Positions 24,441 through 40,262 of a DNA stretch of 64,000 nt are shown piece by piece. The notes beneath the pieces are model-generated. The model made no database searches, was not told the DNA's origin, and saw nothing but the letters and a program-made list of their open reading frames with translations. Origin of the DNA: Pholiota molesta (lineage: Eukaryota > Basidiomycota > Agaricomycetes > Agaricales > Strophariaceae); NCBI GenBank assembly GCA_014925825.1, contig JACGCK010000043.1:248001-312000 (forward strand), in the 5' to 3' direction. A program made the position numbers and the translations under genes. How positions within the stretch are numbered: position 1 is the stretch's first letter; each line of letters starts with the position of its first letter.

Positions 24441-26322
24441 ATGTCCTCTCCACCCGCACTTGACTTCCCTTCTTCAGAAATAGGCGACGTGGAGATGCAG
24501 GACGCGTCAACAGCGGCGCAATCGATGCCTGGTGTCCCGCTCTTTCTCGCAGGAACGCCTTCGACCACGGCTGGAACTCCGCGTCGACGCAACGAGATCC
24601 CTGCTACAAGCTCACCACTACGTTCTATGACTGCACGACGAGCAATCGGCCTGACCACGCCCAAAAGGACTCCACTTTTCATTGGTACGTTGGTGCGTTT
24701 AAAACTGAAACCAACCGACTTGACGCGTCTGTAGCTGGAAGCTCTTCTCCGATGGCTTTTCCTTCCTCAACTCCAACAAGATCTCAACAAAGGGCCGCGC
24801 AAATTCCTTCCGATCGTCCTCAAGACTCCGATCCTCTAGATTTCCCATCGTGAGTAATATAATCTTTCATTATTTCAGGAGCTCATCTTGCAATGAAGGA
24901 GCCCTTTTCGCCAGAACACTCCCAAGAACAGACGCGGTGATATCCATTCCTCCCTCTCTATCACCCCAAGCGCCTCCGCTCGACGCACTGCACCTCGCCC
25001 GTCTATAGGACCCAACAACCTCAACTCAGACGCTAGTCATCTCGGCCTTCCTCAATCATCTACTGCAAATCTCTCTGCTGCACCTGCGCCTTCCGATGAG
25101 CCCGACGAAATTCGTGCGATCTGGGGAACCACAGTCAACTTGGCCGAAACGATGAAGGTGTTCCGTGACTTCTTCAAAGGATTCAAGCCCAAATACCGTG
25201 TCATGTATGATCGCGAACGAGGCCTGCGGACGCGTGCATTCTCGTCGCCGGATGAGGCTGAGGTCGTCCTCTACGAAACCTACTTCCGGCGAATGCGCCA
25301 GACAGGCGAGACCAACCTCAATCTCGACGTCACTAACCTCCTTGCATACCCTCCTTCCAAAAAGTTACACACCCAGCTTGTGAAATATCCCCAGGAAGTT
25401 ATACCCGCCATGGATCAGGTGCTGAAGGATTTGATGCTGGAAGTCGCTGATGCGGACCAACAGGCCGGGGTGGATGGCATGCAAGGCGATGAAGGTGACG
25501 AAGAAATTGCTGATATCATGGGACGGGTGTACAAAGTCAGGCCGTTTGGTCTGCTTTCCGCGAACATGCGAACTTTGAACCCAAGCGGTGAGTCGCGTAC
25601 ATCTGTTGTGTGTGGTCAACTCATAGTTATTTCACCCAGATACGGACAAGCTCGTCTGCATCAAAGGTCTTGTCATCCGCGCAACACCAGTGATCCCCGA
25701 CATGAAAGTCGCGTTCTTCCGCTGCCTGACCTGCTCCCACACCGTTCAGGTTGAAATCGACCGCGGCAAGATCGAAGAACCCGCGCGGTGCCCCCGCGAC
25801 GTATGCGCTTCCATCGGCACAATGTCCCTCGTCCACAACCGTTGTGAATTTGCGGATCGCCAAGTCCTTCGCCTCCAAGAAACACCCGACGCCGTTCCCG
25901 ATGGCCAAACTCCTCATACAGTCTCTCTCAGCGTGTACGACGAGCTCGTGGACGTGTCGAAGCCTGGCGACCGTATAGTAGTCACTGGCATCTACCGCAG
26001 CGTCCCCGTGCGGGTCAACCCCCGCCAGCGCACGCTTAAGAGCCTGTTCAAAACATATCTTGATGTTGTACATGTCACACTTGGTACAAGCGGCACCTTG
26101 GGCCTCGACAAGAGCACGCGCCCTGCGGGCGGCGATCGTCTTCCGGGCGTCGGCGGCCTTGGAGACGGCGGAGATGAGGACGAGGAACGGGAGGGCAGGC
26201 AGAGCCGCAAGGCGGAGCTCGAGCAGAAGCGCCAGGAGAGGGCAAGGAGCCGGATGCGTGGTATGCGCTCGCGCTGCTCGACGAGACGGGCAGCGGGTTC
26301 GGGCAGAAGGAGGGTCGGCTGA
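24441..26322 (+). CDS. Truncated MCM4 paralogue without ATPase, unit 3
   Basis: Exons 24441-24684, 24735-24849, 24899-25587 and 25640-26322, joined in frame to 576 codons. Introns and splice sites match the complete gene. Compared with unit 1, exon 2 is in frame (AGG GCC GCG gives a Pro-to-Ala change), and exon 4 carries unit-4-like changes plus Ile to Leu after the zinc finger. All four zinc-finger cysteines remain. MCM4 homology ends at 26237, before the AAA+ module, and an unrelated out-of-frame tail follows. It could make an MCM4 N-terminal protein able to contact other MCMs but not hydrolyse ATP. Whether it is expressed cannot be told from sequence. Confidence 0.75.
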
Positions 26323-26393
26323 CGTGCGGGATTGGGCGGGTTGAGTCACGGGACGGGGGCGGGATTGATGGCGGGAATTACTATACGGCGTGA
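26238..26393 (+). pseudogene. C-terminal fragment of gene Y, unit 3
   Basis: Same frame as units 1 and 2, but one codon shorter and more diverged. The core WYALALLDETGSGFGQKEG is kept and third-base changes are frequent. TGA at 26391-26393. Confidence 0.5.
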
Positions 26394-26517
26394 AAACGTG
26401 AAAAGTGGTAAGTAACTGTCCTTTTTTTTGCGTGTTGGGAGATCGTAGGAGCAGAGGTTAGCCCACCCCGAAGGGCAGGCTAACGTAGATAGTCTAAAAT
26501 GTAATAGTCAGTCCATA

Positions 26518-26980
26518 GTGAATAAACGGGTTTACGCACCAAGTAATCCGTTGTGCGCGTGCATAAACGGGCTTGCGCAGAGAGTAATATTTGCGCGGCG
26601 GCTGGAATTTCAACTGTAAGTCGTCACTAGATGGTGATAAATAGCTTTACGCACCATGTAATGCGAGAGATTTGATGTGTGTGAATGAACCGGCTTGCGC
26701 CCCAAGCTGGATAGCAGATGCTCGCGCGGAAAGTTCAGTTGCAGCGGCTGGAGGCTAAGTCATCAATAAATTGCGAATAAACGGGTTTATGCACCGAGTC
26801 TCGGATTGAACGTACCACGGAAAGCTCAATACTTTGGGAAAAACTGGTGTGTAAGTCGTGATAGGTCGGATTCCGTCGGAATCAGACGGAGTGATCTTCA
26901 CGCGGCAAATTCAAAGCTTGATTCATGCACTGGAGGCTACGTTTTCAGTAGATGGTGAATAAAATGGTTGAACACACAGA
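26518..26980. repeat. Degenerate short repeats, unit 3 tail
   Basis: Diverged form of the 7476-7910 repeats, with an additional copy near 26775 (GCGAATAAACGGGTTTATGC). Confidence 0.45.
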
Positions 26981-27079
26981 ACGGGCAACAACGCAGCGAG
27001 GCAATGGATTGACATTCACACGAAATGCTTGATTCAAAAGATTGCAGTTGCTGAAATTTCAACACGACAGAGATTACAG

Positions 27080-27993
27080 GTGCGTATCCACATTTACAAA
27101 GAAACCTGAAAATTGCTTTAGTACGTAAATGAGAACACGGGGCACATAACTCACCTTATAATCCTCAAGCTCTGACCACCATTGATTTCCGTGCAAAGAA
27201 AGCCCTAAATTCGACAAAAAAGGGCCATAAGCAGATCATAGAAGTCAAATAAGCAGAACATACTTACCTGTGTAGTCCAAGGACATGTGAGCGCAACAAT
27301 CTAAAATCATCAGGAAGCAGACATTGATTTCAAACAGGCAATGCCACGTAGTCCATGGACATGTGGAAGGTCATGTTATGGGCGCTTATATCAGAGATTA
27401 GAGTCAAATGCTTTTCACGTAGCCAGAGTTTGTTCGGCGGATGTCCGAAAATAGTGTTTGACAAAAAGAGAGTATTATTCCACTCACTATGCGATGCAGT
27501 CCGCCGGAAGTTGAAATATGGTGTTGGAACATCTGGAGATAGAATCTTGATAGAATCAATACTGTGTCGGATAAGGAAAATAACATAACTTTGCTCAGAT
27601 CATTGCATTGCGGTTTGCCCAAGTTCGCCGAAGGTTTAAATATGGTGTCGGCATGATATCTGGAAATAGAATCAGTATAGTATTAGGTATGGAAGATAAC
27701 ATACTTCTGTTTGATCAAGGATCATGCATCATGGAAGGCAATACAGGATGTCGCCGGAAGCTCATACTATAGCCTCTTCAATCTTCATGCTGGCGGGTTG
27801 CAAATGTTTGATTGTTGTTGTCTCGGACCGGTGTGTGGCGAGGGCGAGTAGAACAACGAAGTTCAGTGGGAGGAGGAGGAGATGATGTGGTGGAAATGTG
27901 CGTAGGATCCGCTGCATTCGTAGGTGTCGTCGAGGTTCGTATACCCATTTTCGAGGCTGTAGAATTCGAATCTGAAGTCTAATTGAGAAATGG
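27080..27993 (-). pseudogene. 3' part of gene Z, unit 3
   Basis: Continues the minus-strand gene Z homology beyond the open frame. Segments align with 17640-18460 of unit 2 but frames are broken. No domain is recognised. Confidence 0.35.
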
Positions 27994-28587
27994 TTAGCTT
28001 GTTCGTGCGCTAGAGGCGTTGGATGTCGAGCTGATGTCAAACTGGATGTTGGAAGCTGCCAAAGCAGTTCTAATCAACTTGGAGCCTCCTAGATGAGTTT
28101 CCTCGATGCCCTGGGTCGTATCAATACCTTCCGCATCGCTTTCGCCCTCCGATTTATCCTCTAAGGTAGAAGAATAAATCAATCTGTCCTCATCCTCATG
28201 TTCCTGATCCACTTCCTCAGCAATTTCTCCGTCGTTTTGAGGGCCCGAGGGGTCTATAACAACCCTAGACTGTCTACTAGGCAACAATTCATCGAAATGA
28301 CTCAAGAAAATGATCAGAGGCTGAAGATATAGAGACAAAATCAGGTTTGTGTCGGATAATAACAAAGATAACATACCTTTGTTGGACCAAAGATCACGAA
28401 AGACGATACAAGTTGTCGGTAACTTTAAATATACATTAGCATAGCTCACATATACAGGAACAATCGAAGACATACCAATAGCATTGTTCGATATGAAAGA
28501 AGATGGGACTGGACACCAGCATAAGGACGGCAGGGAGGGAAAGGCATGTTCAGAAGCACGTTCAAAATTGCTACGTTTTAATATCAT
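27994..28587 (-). CDS. Gene Z, best-preserved copy (unknown function)
   Basis: ATG at 28587 opens 197 codons. The first part is hydrophobic or mixed; the second part is acidic and Ser/Thr-rich (QNDGEIAEEVDQE, STLEDKSEGESDAEG). Units 1 and 2 carry a TAG at the codon read as Trp here, and a further stop. The acidic segment keeps its frame across all units with many conservative changes, which suggests past coding. GTATGT donors inside the frame hint that the real gene was spliced. I do not recognise the family. Confidence 0.4.
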   Translation of the reverse strand: MILKRSNFERASEHAFPSLPSLCWCPVPSSFISNNAIGMSSIVPVYVSYANVYLKLPTTCIVFRDLWSNKGMLSLLLSDTNLILSLYLQPLIIFLSHFDELLPSRQSRVVIDPSGPQNDGEIAEEVDQEHEDEDRLIYSSTLEDKSEGESDAEGIDTTQGIEETHLGGSKLIRTALAASNIQFDISSTSNASSARTS

Positions 28588-28609
28588 CTGCTGGCAGGGC
28601 TGATGTGCA

Positions 28610-30900
28610 CAATTCCTTCCTGTCCTTGCAGGATCTAGACGTGTGAGCGGCGCTAAAGTTTCGACCTTGCCAGCAAGCTGCCAGCAAGTATGGCTCGCCA
28701 GAATATGACAACCATGCCTCAGGGTAGATTAGGATTAGAACCATTGTCTCCTGAATCTTAGTCCCGGGAGTATCATCTCGCAATGCTTCCCTTCGCGTCC
28801 GTAAGTTGACGTGAACTTGGAAGTCCGTCTCCTGAGAGGTAATTTTAATTATCTAAACGGGCATTACCCACCGCTTGCTAGACTTTCTTTCATTCACGAT
28901 GCGAAAAATCTAGCACAGTTTTCCTCTTATAGTACAAACACTCCGCTATCAAATACCTGTTCAATGGTGGTAGAATTAATTGGACAGAGTTTAGTACAAT
29001 ATTAGAAACAGATGTCAGAAACTATCCATAGTTCCGGCTGCAACACCATTCACACAAAATTGAGTCCGAGATTTGGGAAAATATAGATTCCGTTCGTTTT
29101 CTTCTATTTCGTGATGCAGAATGGCCTAGAATGACCGTCGCGGAAGCTAGATCAAGGTACACCTACCTTCGATCCGCCGTCTCCACCGCACTGTACCGCC
29201 CCTTGTTTCCATCTCTTTATGTGAAGACAGCTGTTAATCCAAGGTCGTACCACACTTAATCTCTCACTGCAGGTTTCTTGTTTTAGAGCCGCACATCAAT
29301 TGTGATCAAGAATTGACTGTCCGGGGCGGTATTATGATTTAGCGCCCATATTTCGGTGTAAAGCGCACTTCGGAAGCTTCGCCAGCAATGTTAACCTCCA
29401 GAAATTAAGATATATTGTTTCTAATCATTCTGCGGCGATATTAAGCCCCTCAACACTTCATTTATATGTATTAAATTTGTGTGGATGCGTACGGAAATGC
29501 TTTAGCGCCCGGGATAACTCCCAACAACGACAATTGTAATTAGACATTGCTTTGAGCTGTTTAAAGTAGATTTACTCAATAAACTACGGCCAATGCCTAC
29601 GAGAGATATATCAGATCGCAATAACAAGAGATTCTTCAATAGATTTTGTGGGGTCTGTATGATCTGCATGCGGCGGTCCCGGGTAAACTCGAGATCAGAC
29701 ATTGGTGCTACATACATGTAGCGCAATCTGTAATTAAAGACCGAGGTATATAGTACTTATTATTGAATTATACATTCGAACAACAGTGGCATAAAGTTAG
29801 AAATGAAATGCCTAAATGTGATTAGGTCAGAATGTGGGATATCTGCACGGAACGTCTTCGAGCCCTAACCAATAGAATAGCGCAAAGCGCCCAAATCAGA
29901 GGAGCATTTAATTGGGGATATAGAAATCTGCACATCGTTTCCCGAGCTGACTATGGCGTCAGAAAGATGAAGCGCGAACGCGGATATCAATCAATACCAC
30001 GGTATGTCTGCCTCCTCACCCAATATGCCATTTCAAAAGCGACAAATGAGCCCTTCTTTTCGCTGGTTATTAGGACCCTGAACGCCGCGGCTAGTCTACG
30101 TGGCAGCGAAAATAGTGCGCGCAGTGCGCATGCATCACCAAATGGGCGGAGGATTGCGTGCCGCTTCCCACAGAGTCCCCGACATGAATTGCACATTTCT
30201 ATTGCAATTCTTAATTATATTGTACAGTGTTTTGGAGTACGTTAGAAGACATTATTGACTACTTATTTCTAAAATCTCAGAGGCGTACGAGTAAATGTCG
30301 ACCGCAGGCACTCCATGCCACCCGACGGCACCCTGGCTGGCCCCCGTCTCGCCAGCACATTCGAAGAAGCAGCGCAACCGCGGGGACCTAGAAAGAACAC
30401 GTACATTACGTCCCATCACGGATACATTAAGCTAACGTTTTAGCCTAAGCCCCTGCTAATTTCTACGCTTGCAGTAGATGAATCGAAGCAGGGGGACGTG
30501 CAATGCACGGAAGGCGCTAGAAACACTGTTTCCGCATTTCTTAGGTATTTCACTCAGGGAAATCCGGCCGTAGGCTCGGACAGACCTTCGGTAGGGTCGA
30601 CTCTGGTGAGATGTCCGCTCTGAGCGTGTGCGGTGGGGATTGCGCTGAGAATGTGTTTGCGAGAGCTTGAAGTTATCGCAAATGTAGATGGCTTGTAATA
30701 CTGCGATAAAACAGCAAAACTTATTTATTGAGTCTCTACATACAGTGGATACACTAAAGGTAGATACAGGAGCATAATATACATGCTGCGAGGTTGATAT
30801 CGCGAGCGGGAGGAGGGGACGCGGAGGGTTGGCGCGAATGGGACATGTTCGCTTAAGTCGACAATCCCGGGCGTCAGACCCTGCACTCGCATCCGTTTCT
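28610..30900. other. Gene-poor head of unit 4
   Basis: Diverged equivalent of 1-2290. The short open frames of unit 1 are mostly broken here, which supports non-coding status. Confidence 0.5.
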
Positions 30901-30929
30901 ATCTAAACCCATTTATTGAGTGCCGCTAC

Positions 30930-33690
30930 GTACAAGGTGTAGATGTATATAAGGAGTACCTAGCTAATCCTCTATCCTCATTCCCCACCTCCTCAGCTCT
31001 CCTCCGCTCTCCTCTACATCTCTCATCGCCTTCGCCTTCGCCATCGACAGCCCGCGTCCTTCCCAAGTAAGTGCGCACCTTCCCATTCCCGTTCGCTTCC
31101 TCGCTCGACATGGCCTCTGACATTCCCTTTTGCATGTCTATTTGGTGCCGATGGTTGACGGCGCCGCGGGATCTTGACCTCGATAAATAGTCGTCCAGGT
31201 TGTCGATGCGTATGCTGACGAGATTGGATAGGCGAGGCCACTGCGCAGTACGACGGCGGGGCTGAAGAGGATGGCGCCAGCCAGTGCCCTGTGCCCGTTG
31301 GTGAGTGGTCTGCGAGGCGATGGCGGCGCCCGCCATGCAGTCGGCATCCGCGCTCGTTCTCACCTCAGTTCGACCCTCTCTCGGTGTCGTCGATGCTCTG
31401 GTCAGGACAGTATGCTGATCAGATCGGATAGTCGGGGTCGCTGCGCAGTCAATGGCGGTGCTGGGGAGGATGGCGCCAGCCAGAACTCGCCGCCCGTTGG
31501 AGTGATCCGCGAGGCGATGTCGGATGGCGGGCAGTCGTCGGCATCATCGCTCGTCCTCGCCTCTGACCCGCCCACGTCTTTGCAGCCCATCCGCAGCCGA
31601 TCTCCATCGTCTTGCGCAGCGGCAGCGGACGTCGTGCCCTACCACCCCACGCGGCGATCTGCGCAAGCGTTCCCGGTACGTTCCAATAGATCTTTACCGC
31701 CGACCATTTACTGACGCGATGTACGTGGGCACGCCGCCATCCAGGACGAACGACTCTGTAGGAAGAGGGTCGGCGGCCGATGAGTCGTCGTGGGCGCCGA
31801 AAAGGACGAGCATGGGTGGGGGGCGCAGGCTCGTAAGTGGCGAACTATCATTTGTGTTGCCGTGCAAACGCTGACGATCCTTGTGTCAGTTCGCCTGCAC
31901 ATCGTCGCCATGGGCTGAGACGTGCCTATCGTCGTTTCGATCCTGCTGCCGCCTCGTGTCGTCGTGGACGTCGAAAAGGACGAGGGGCGCAGGCTCGTAA
32001 GTGGCGAACTATCGTTTGTGTTGCCGTGCAAACGCTAACGATCCCTGTGTCAGTTTGCCTGCACATCGTCGGCGGCTCCGTTCCTGCGAATTGTATTACG
32101 CGGGGCCGAGGGGTTTGGATGACGCGAACGCCGTTGAAATTGGAGGAGGAGGTCTTGCTGGAGCGGGCGAGGTGAGCACGATCCAGAAAAACGGGAACGC
32201 AGCTCACGTTGAAGTCGTCCGCCGCCAGCCACCAACGACGCCTCCCGCGGCGCCGAACACCGTGCCTTGTCGTCGTCGCCCAAGGCGCATCGCAGGGCCG
32301 TGGGCTCTACAGATGGCGATGGTCGCCGATTTCAGCATCGCGGTCGATCGCAAGGTTCGGATGGCGCGAATGCCGTCAAAATGGAAGGGTGGTGGGTGGC
32401 GAGGTGGTTGCTGCTGCACGAAACGCAACTCACGTCGATATCGTCGTTCCGAGCCTGCTACCGCCTCGACCCTCTCGCTTTCGCTGCCCATCCCCACCCG
32501 ATCGCCATCGTCTTGTGCAGCGGCAGTGGCGCCCGCAGCGCCATCCGACTTTGGGCAGGTCGTACCCTACCGCTCAGCTCCTGTGCAAGCATGCCCGGTA
32601 CGTTCCAATAGACCCGTACCGCACGCCGCTGGGTGGCGCAACTGACGCTCTCCTCCCCGCAGTGCACACCGCCGTCCACGACGAACGACGCACGAGGAGA
32701 GGGGCTTTGGGCATCGAAGGGAGCGGGAATGGGTGGAATCGATGTCGTCAACGAGGCGCGCGTCGTCGAGGGCGCTGGGATACGGCGGATGTGGCATGTC
32801 GTCGGCGGTGGCTAAGTGTGTTCCTGGGATCGAATGACGCGGGGCCGAGGGGCTCGGATGACGCGAATGCCGTTGAGATTGGATGCTGGACATGGCCGAG
32901 GTAAGTTTGATTCAGAGAAAAAGAAGGTAGCTCACGTTGAAGTCGTCCGCCAGCCAGAACACCGTGCCTTGTCGTCGTCGCCCAGGGCGCATCGCAGGGC
33001 CGTGGGCTCTGCAGATGGCGATGGTCGCCGATCCAGCATCCACGGCCCTCTGCTTCGCCCCTAGCGCCCGGAATCGTTGTCGCCATCGAGAACAGTCGTC
33101 GTGGGTGCGGGCATACGGGCATACGGCGGGTGTATCAACAGCGGAGCTCCAGCGTCGTCGTCGATGTCGCCGGCGCCTATGCTCCTGCGAATCATAGTAC
33201 GCGCGGTCGACGGTTCGAATGGCGCGAACGCCGTCGAAATGTGGAGGAAGGTGGGTGCTCGCTATAACGCATGACGCGGCAGAAGTAAGTGTGGATTCCG
33301 ACAGCACGTCGATATCGTGTGCGCTCAGCTAAGTAGATCGCCATGCGGCCAAACACTGTGCGCTGGACGCGTCGTCGCGATGGCAGGCATCGGATCTGAG
33401 CAGGAGTGGGACTCGTGCGCAATGGAGCCGTGGTGGGTGGGAGGCGAAGACGTCGTGGTTTGGGTGCGATCTAGCATGCACGGCTGGTGGGCGAGATCGT
33501 CGTCGTGGTGGGTGCTGTGTAGCGTGCAGGGCTGTAGGTGGACAGACCGCGGTGTGGGGGGGCGAGAATGTCGTCGCGGGTAGGTCGTCCAAAGTTGGAG
33601 GATGGTGTGCTTAGCGTGCGGGGAGAGTATCAATGATAGCGCTCAACATGAGTGCATATAGTGCCATGATTTAATCTGCGACTCGTACAT
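30930..33690. repeat. GC-rich modular block, unit 4
   Basis: Equivalent of 2300-5060, with TATATAA at 30946-30952. A segment with the phrase GTAAGTGGCGAACTATC is present twice here (near 31833 and 31999) with about 165 bases between, showing that modules expand and contract. The upstream small ATG frame ends in a different C-terminus (DLDK then TAG). Confidence 0.5.
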
Positions 33691-33929
33691 GCAAGAAGGG
33701 CTAAAATAGGGCAGACATTGCTGGGACTGCGAAAGGAGAACAAAGTCTTGGAGAAAATATCACCCGAAGACTTGGGGCTGAAAGTCAAGATTCGACCTTT
33801 TCGAAAGTCGATTTATGGCACAACGTGCCCCGTAGACGCTATTACTTGTGTGGAAAAGAGTGACGTCGTTTCGACGCGCTGCCGTGGGAGGACAGCCGTT
33901 CCTAAAGTCCGGCCCTAAATTCAAAATTG

Positions 33930-33997
33930 ACGCGTCGCGTCGCGTGTCCGCTACAGCCTTCACCTCTTCCTCGCCGTTCAAGACGCTCACCACGCGT
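33930..33997 (+). promoter_or_regulatory. ACGCGT (MCB-type) boxes of MCM4
   Basis: ACGCGT at 33930-33935 and 33992-33997, about 80 and 20 bases before the MCM4 ATG. MBF-type regulators bind this motif in front of S-phase genes in yeasts, which fits a replication helicase subunit. Binding in this organism is inferred. Confidence 0.6.
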
Positions 33998-34011
33998 TTG
34001 AATACTTAGCA

Positions 34012-37314
<3,303 letters not shown>

Positions 37315-37853
37315 ATCTAAAATTTGAGTTCTTTCTTGTGCTGTGTCTCGTGCGCTTTCTTCTCCGTTGTATTTATTCACATAATTGTTTCTCTTCGCTG
37401 TCGAAAATATTCTGTGTATTTTAATTATTGCTCTTGGTTATACAATCGAACGTGGAAGAACACATGAAGGATTGAAGCGCTGTGCAATATTAGAAACATT
37501 TTGCATTATATCAGCGTTACTTTTCTCAAGTAAGGACAACGTCCACGAAATTTTGACCAGTGGTTGAGGTTGACTGAGTGACTGAGTGAGATCCATAGGA
37601 GACTAAGGTTGAGACGTCAAAGACTCGGGGTGATGCGGCTGCTGTGGTGGCATGCCATCACGGCGATCCAGCCGCCATCAGGCCGTGACTATGTAAAGGC
37701 CAATTACTTCACCTTCGAGGCTTGGAATCGATAACGGATTTACTTCGAAAGCCTATTCAGATATAGATACGTACAACCAAGACGATAGGAATCACATATA
37801 TAAACCCATCGTCAACTTGTCGTAATTGATAAGACTCACCCGCCATACTTATC
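37315..37853. promoter_or_regulatory. Intergenic, MCM4 3' end and dehydrogenase promoter
   Basis: No gene is seen. A GACTGAGT direct repeat lies near 37572. TATATAA at 37796-37802, about 55 bases before the ATG at 37854, is a likely TATA box for the dehydrogenase gene. Confidence 0.5.
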
Positions 37854-39093
37854 ATGAAAGTCGCAGTGTTCGGAACTGCAAAGGTAAGTTGCATGTTGTG
37901 TGCATTGACGCATCCACGCAAAAGCGCTGAAGTATGGATCTTCGTCTTAATCAACAGTACGATGTCGATACTCTTCAGAAGGCCGTTACAGAGGAATTTA
38001 CAATCGAATTTACCTTCCTCGATTCACTCTTAGATGAAAAGACCGCCGTCCTCGCTGCTGGTCATGAAGCCATTTGCATCTTCGTGAATGACCTCTGCAA
38101 CGCGAACGTCGTCGAGAAGCTACACAAACTGGGAGTGGTGCGACACAGAATTTTTCTAATCTATTAGTATTCATTTATACCATGCCGCAGAAATTCGTTG
38201 CACTGCGCTGTGCAGGGTTCAATAACGTAGATCTGGAAGCCACCACCAAATTCGGCATGAAAGTCGCTCGTGTACCTGCATATTCCCCAGAGGCAGTTGC
38301 CGAATTCACTGTCGGGATGCTCATGACTGTCGTTCGCAAATATCACAAGGCCTACAATCGCGTGCGGGAAGGCAATTTCCTCCTCGATGGCTTGCTGGGG
38401 ATGAACATAAATGGGAAAACAATTGGCATCATTGGGACGGGAAGGATCGGACTGCTCACAGGCAAGATCCTTTCGAAAGGGTTCGGCGCTAATGTCATTG
38501 CGTACGATCCATATCCATCTCCAGCAGCCGGAGAGCATGGCATTGTCTATGTCGACGCCTTGAGCGAACTGCTGAAAAGATCGGACATCATCAGCTTGCA
38601 CTGTCCGCTCACGGATAGCACAAAATATATCATTAATGATGATACCCTATCTCAAACGAAGAAAGGTGTGATTATCATCAACACTTCGCGTGGTGGCCTA
38701 ATCGACACATATTCGCTTATTCGGTGAGCCTATCGCATTTATACTACGTCCTTCTTTTAGCTCTAATTGTCGAGAAACAGCGCTCTAAAGAGTGGACATG
38801 TCTCTGCAGTAGGATTGGATGTATACGAACGAGAATCAAATTATTTCTTTGCAGATTCAAGCGCGAAAGTCATCGCGGATGACAGCTTCGCGAGGTTACT
38901 CTCCTTCTACAATGTTTTTATGACGTGAGTTTATTTCCAATTTCCCCAGAGGTCCAGTCGCTAATTTGTCTTATATTCCAGTGGGCATCAAGCATTCTTG
39001 ACAACCGAAGCGCTCAATAATATTGCCGCGACTACTATTGAGAACCTACGCAACCTGTCGCTCACAGGGACTACGTCTTACCTTGTTCAGTAA
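37854..39093 (+). CDS. D-lactate dehydrogenase, LdhA type
   Basis: NAD-dependent D-2-hydroxyacid dehydrogenase, predicted to reduce pyruvate to D-lactate. Exons 37854-37883, 37959-38147, 38191-38723, 38781-38924 and 38982-39093 join in frame to 335 aa, the usual family length. The sequence follows bacterial fermentative LdhA closely: [10 protein letters not shown] near residue 79, the nucleotide-binding GTGRIG near 153, the catalytic Arg in NTSRGGLID near 238, the catalytic Glu in DVYERE near 265 and the catalytic His in TGHQAFLT near 301. No signal peptide is seen, so it is likely cytosolic. The closeness to bacterial LdhA raises the possibility of old horizontal transfer, but the gene has normal fungal introns. 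Confidence 0.92.
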
Positions 39094-39229
39094 ATCAACA
39101 CCAATTGTACCAATCTCACATAATGAATTTCGAGTTACTCGTAATATTCAACATAGCTGCCTCATTGGCAACCATCTACATTATTTCATGTTTACAGAAT
39201 ACTCATAAGATGGCAAGTACTCATTCTAC

Positions 39230-39493
39230 GGTAGTCGAGAGCTACGAGGTTCGATTTCGCGTTTGAGCTACGTGGTTCGGCTGATCGCGAACCGGGCCGA
39301 CAATATTTCCCGTCCTTATCCTCGATTCATGGTCAGACGATGCTAGAAATTCCTCAACCTCCTTAACATTTACTAGGCTTAGGTGAGGGAAACAGCTCAA
39401 TTTTAGATGTAAAACACTTTTTATTATCAATTTATCAAGCCAAATCTATTCATACATGTAGTAGTCACCAACTACTGTTTCTCCTGGCGGGAG
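39230..39493. repeat. Left terminal inverted repeat
   Basis: 264 bases, reverse complement of 40888-41151. Outer sequence GGTAGTCGAGAGC, inner end CTCCTGGCGGGAG. Confidence 0.9.
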
Positions 39494-39574
39494 AGAAAGC
39501 TGCATGTACATGTATAATTAACAGTTTGCGCCGTCACAGACGCCAATGGCGAGAATTCCATAGGCACACGCTTA

Positions 39575-40080
39575 CCTGGCTCAAACCCTTTGCGCGGCAA
39601 ACGCGTCCCGGTGCTCTTCAGCGCGCCCTTCAGCACGGCAGCGCCTGAGAACGGGTCGACGGACAGCAGGCCCGAGTTCGACTTCCGCCGCCGTGGGCTT
39701 CAGCGCGGGCTTGGATCCCCGAGTCGTTCCGCGAGTGCGTCCGCAAGCCTTCGAGTGCGAGGACTTCGTGAGCGTCTTCACGAGCGAGTGCGAGTGCGTG
39801 CGGTGCGGAGCAAGGCGGTGGTTGCCATCGAAGCAGGCGAGCCGCGAGGGCACGGCGGCGGGCGCGTGGTTCTGGCTGCACTACAAGCCAGTAGTTTGCG
39901 ATGCCCCGCGCCCTTTGCCGCCGTTGCTTGGCACCTCGCCGCGGTGTCAGGGCTTGTGCAGCCATTTCTCGGAGTCCAATGCCGCGCGCGCAGGTAGGAG
40001 CACCATTTCTGCCAGCGATGCATCGCAGGGCGACGGTGGTGAGACCAGGACTCAAAGGGAGAGAAATCCCCGCTGAGGTG
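39575..40080. other. Coding-like insert inside the TIR element
   Basis: A clearly GC-richer stretch than the TIRs, with overlapping open frames of 127-141 codons on both strands. One plus frame has a Cys-rich patch (CECVRC) and one has FDFRRRG. None is a family I recognise. It could be a host gene fragment picked up by the element, as in Pack-MULEs, or just GC-rich filler. Confidence 0.35.
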
Positions 40081-40262
40081 GCGCCGACGAGCGAATCTCC
40101 ACTGGTCCTGTCATGTAATCAGCCGTTGACATTGACAATACAATGGGAGGCACTCCCTTCTGTATGCGACATTGACATTCCTGTTGCATCCGTCATCTGC
40201 GCGTTCGTTTCATTCGTTCCTTCAAGTGGGGCGCGTTCCCAGAGTCAGGAGCCAGAGTCGAT

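Larger units (their letters stand above)
19004..28609. repeat. Tandem unit 3
   Basis: Same layout, about 100 bases longer because of differences in the tail. The head matches unit 1 and the middle matches unit 2. MCM4 exon 4 from about 25760 and the gene-poor tail are more diverged, sharing changes with unit 4 (Ser in place of Phe after VCA in the zinc-finger region). Confidence 0.95.

Noticed and set aside
25627..26349. 240-codon minus-strand frame in unit 3
   Set aside because: It is exactly antisense to MCM4 exon 4, whose coding identity is certain.
39242..39430. 62-codon frame repeated at 40951-41139
   Set aside because: Lies wholly inside the terminal inverted repeats, so its conservation reflects the TIR and not coding.
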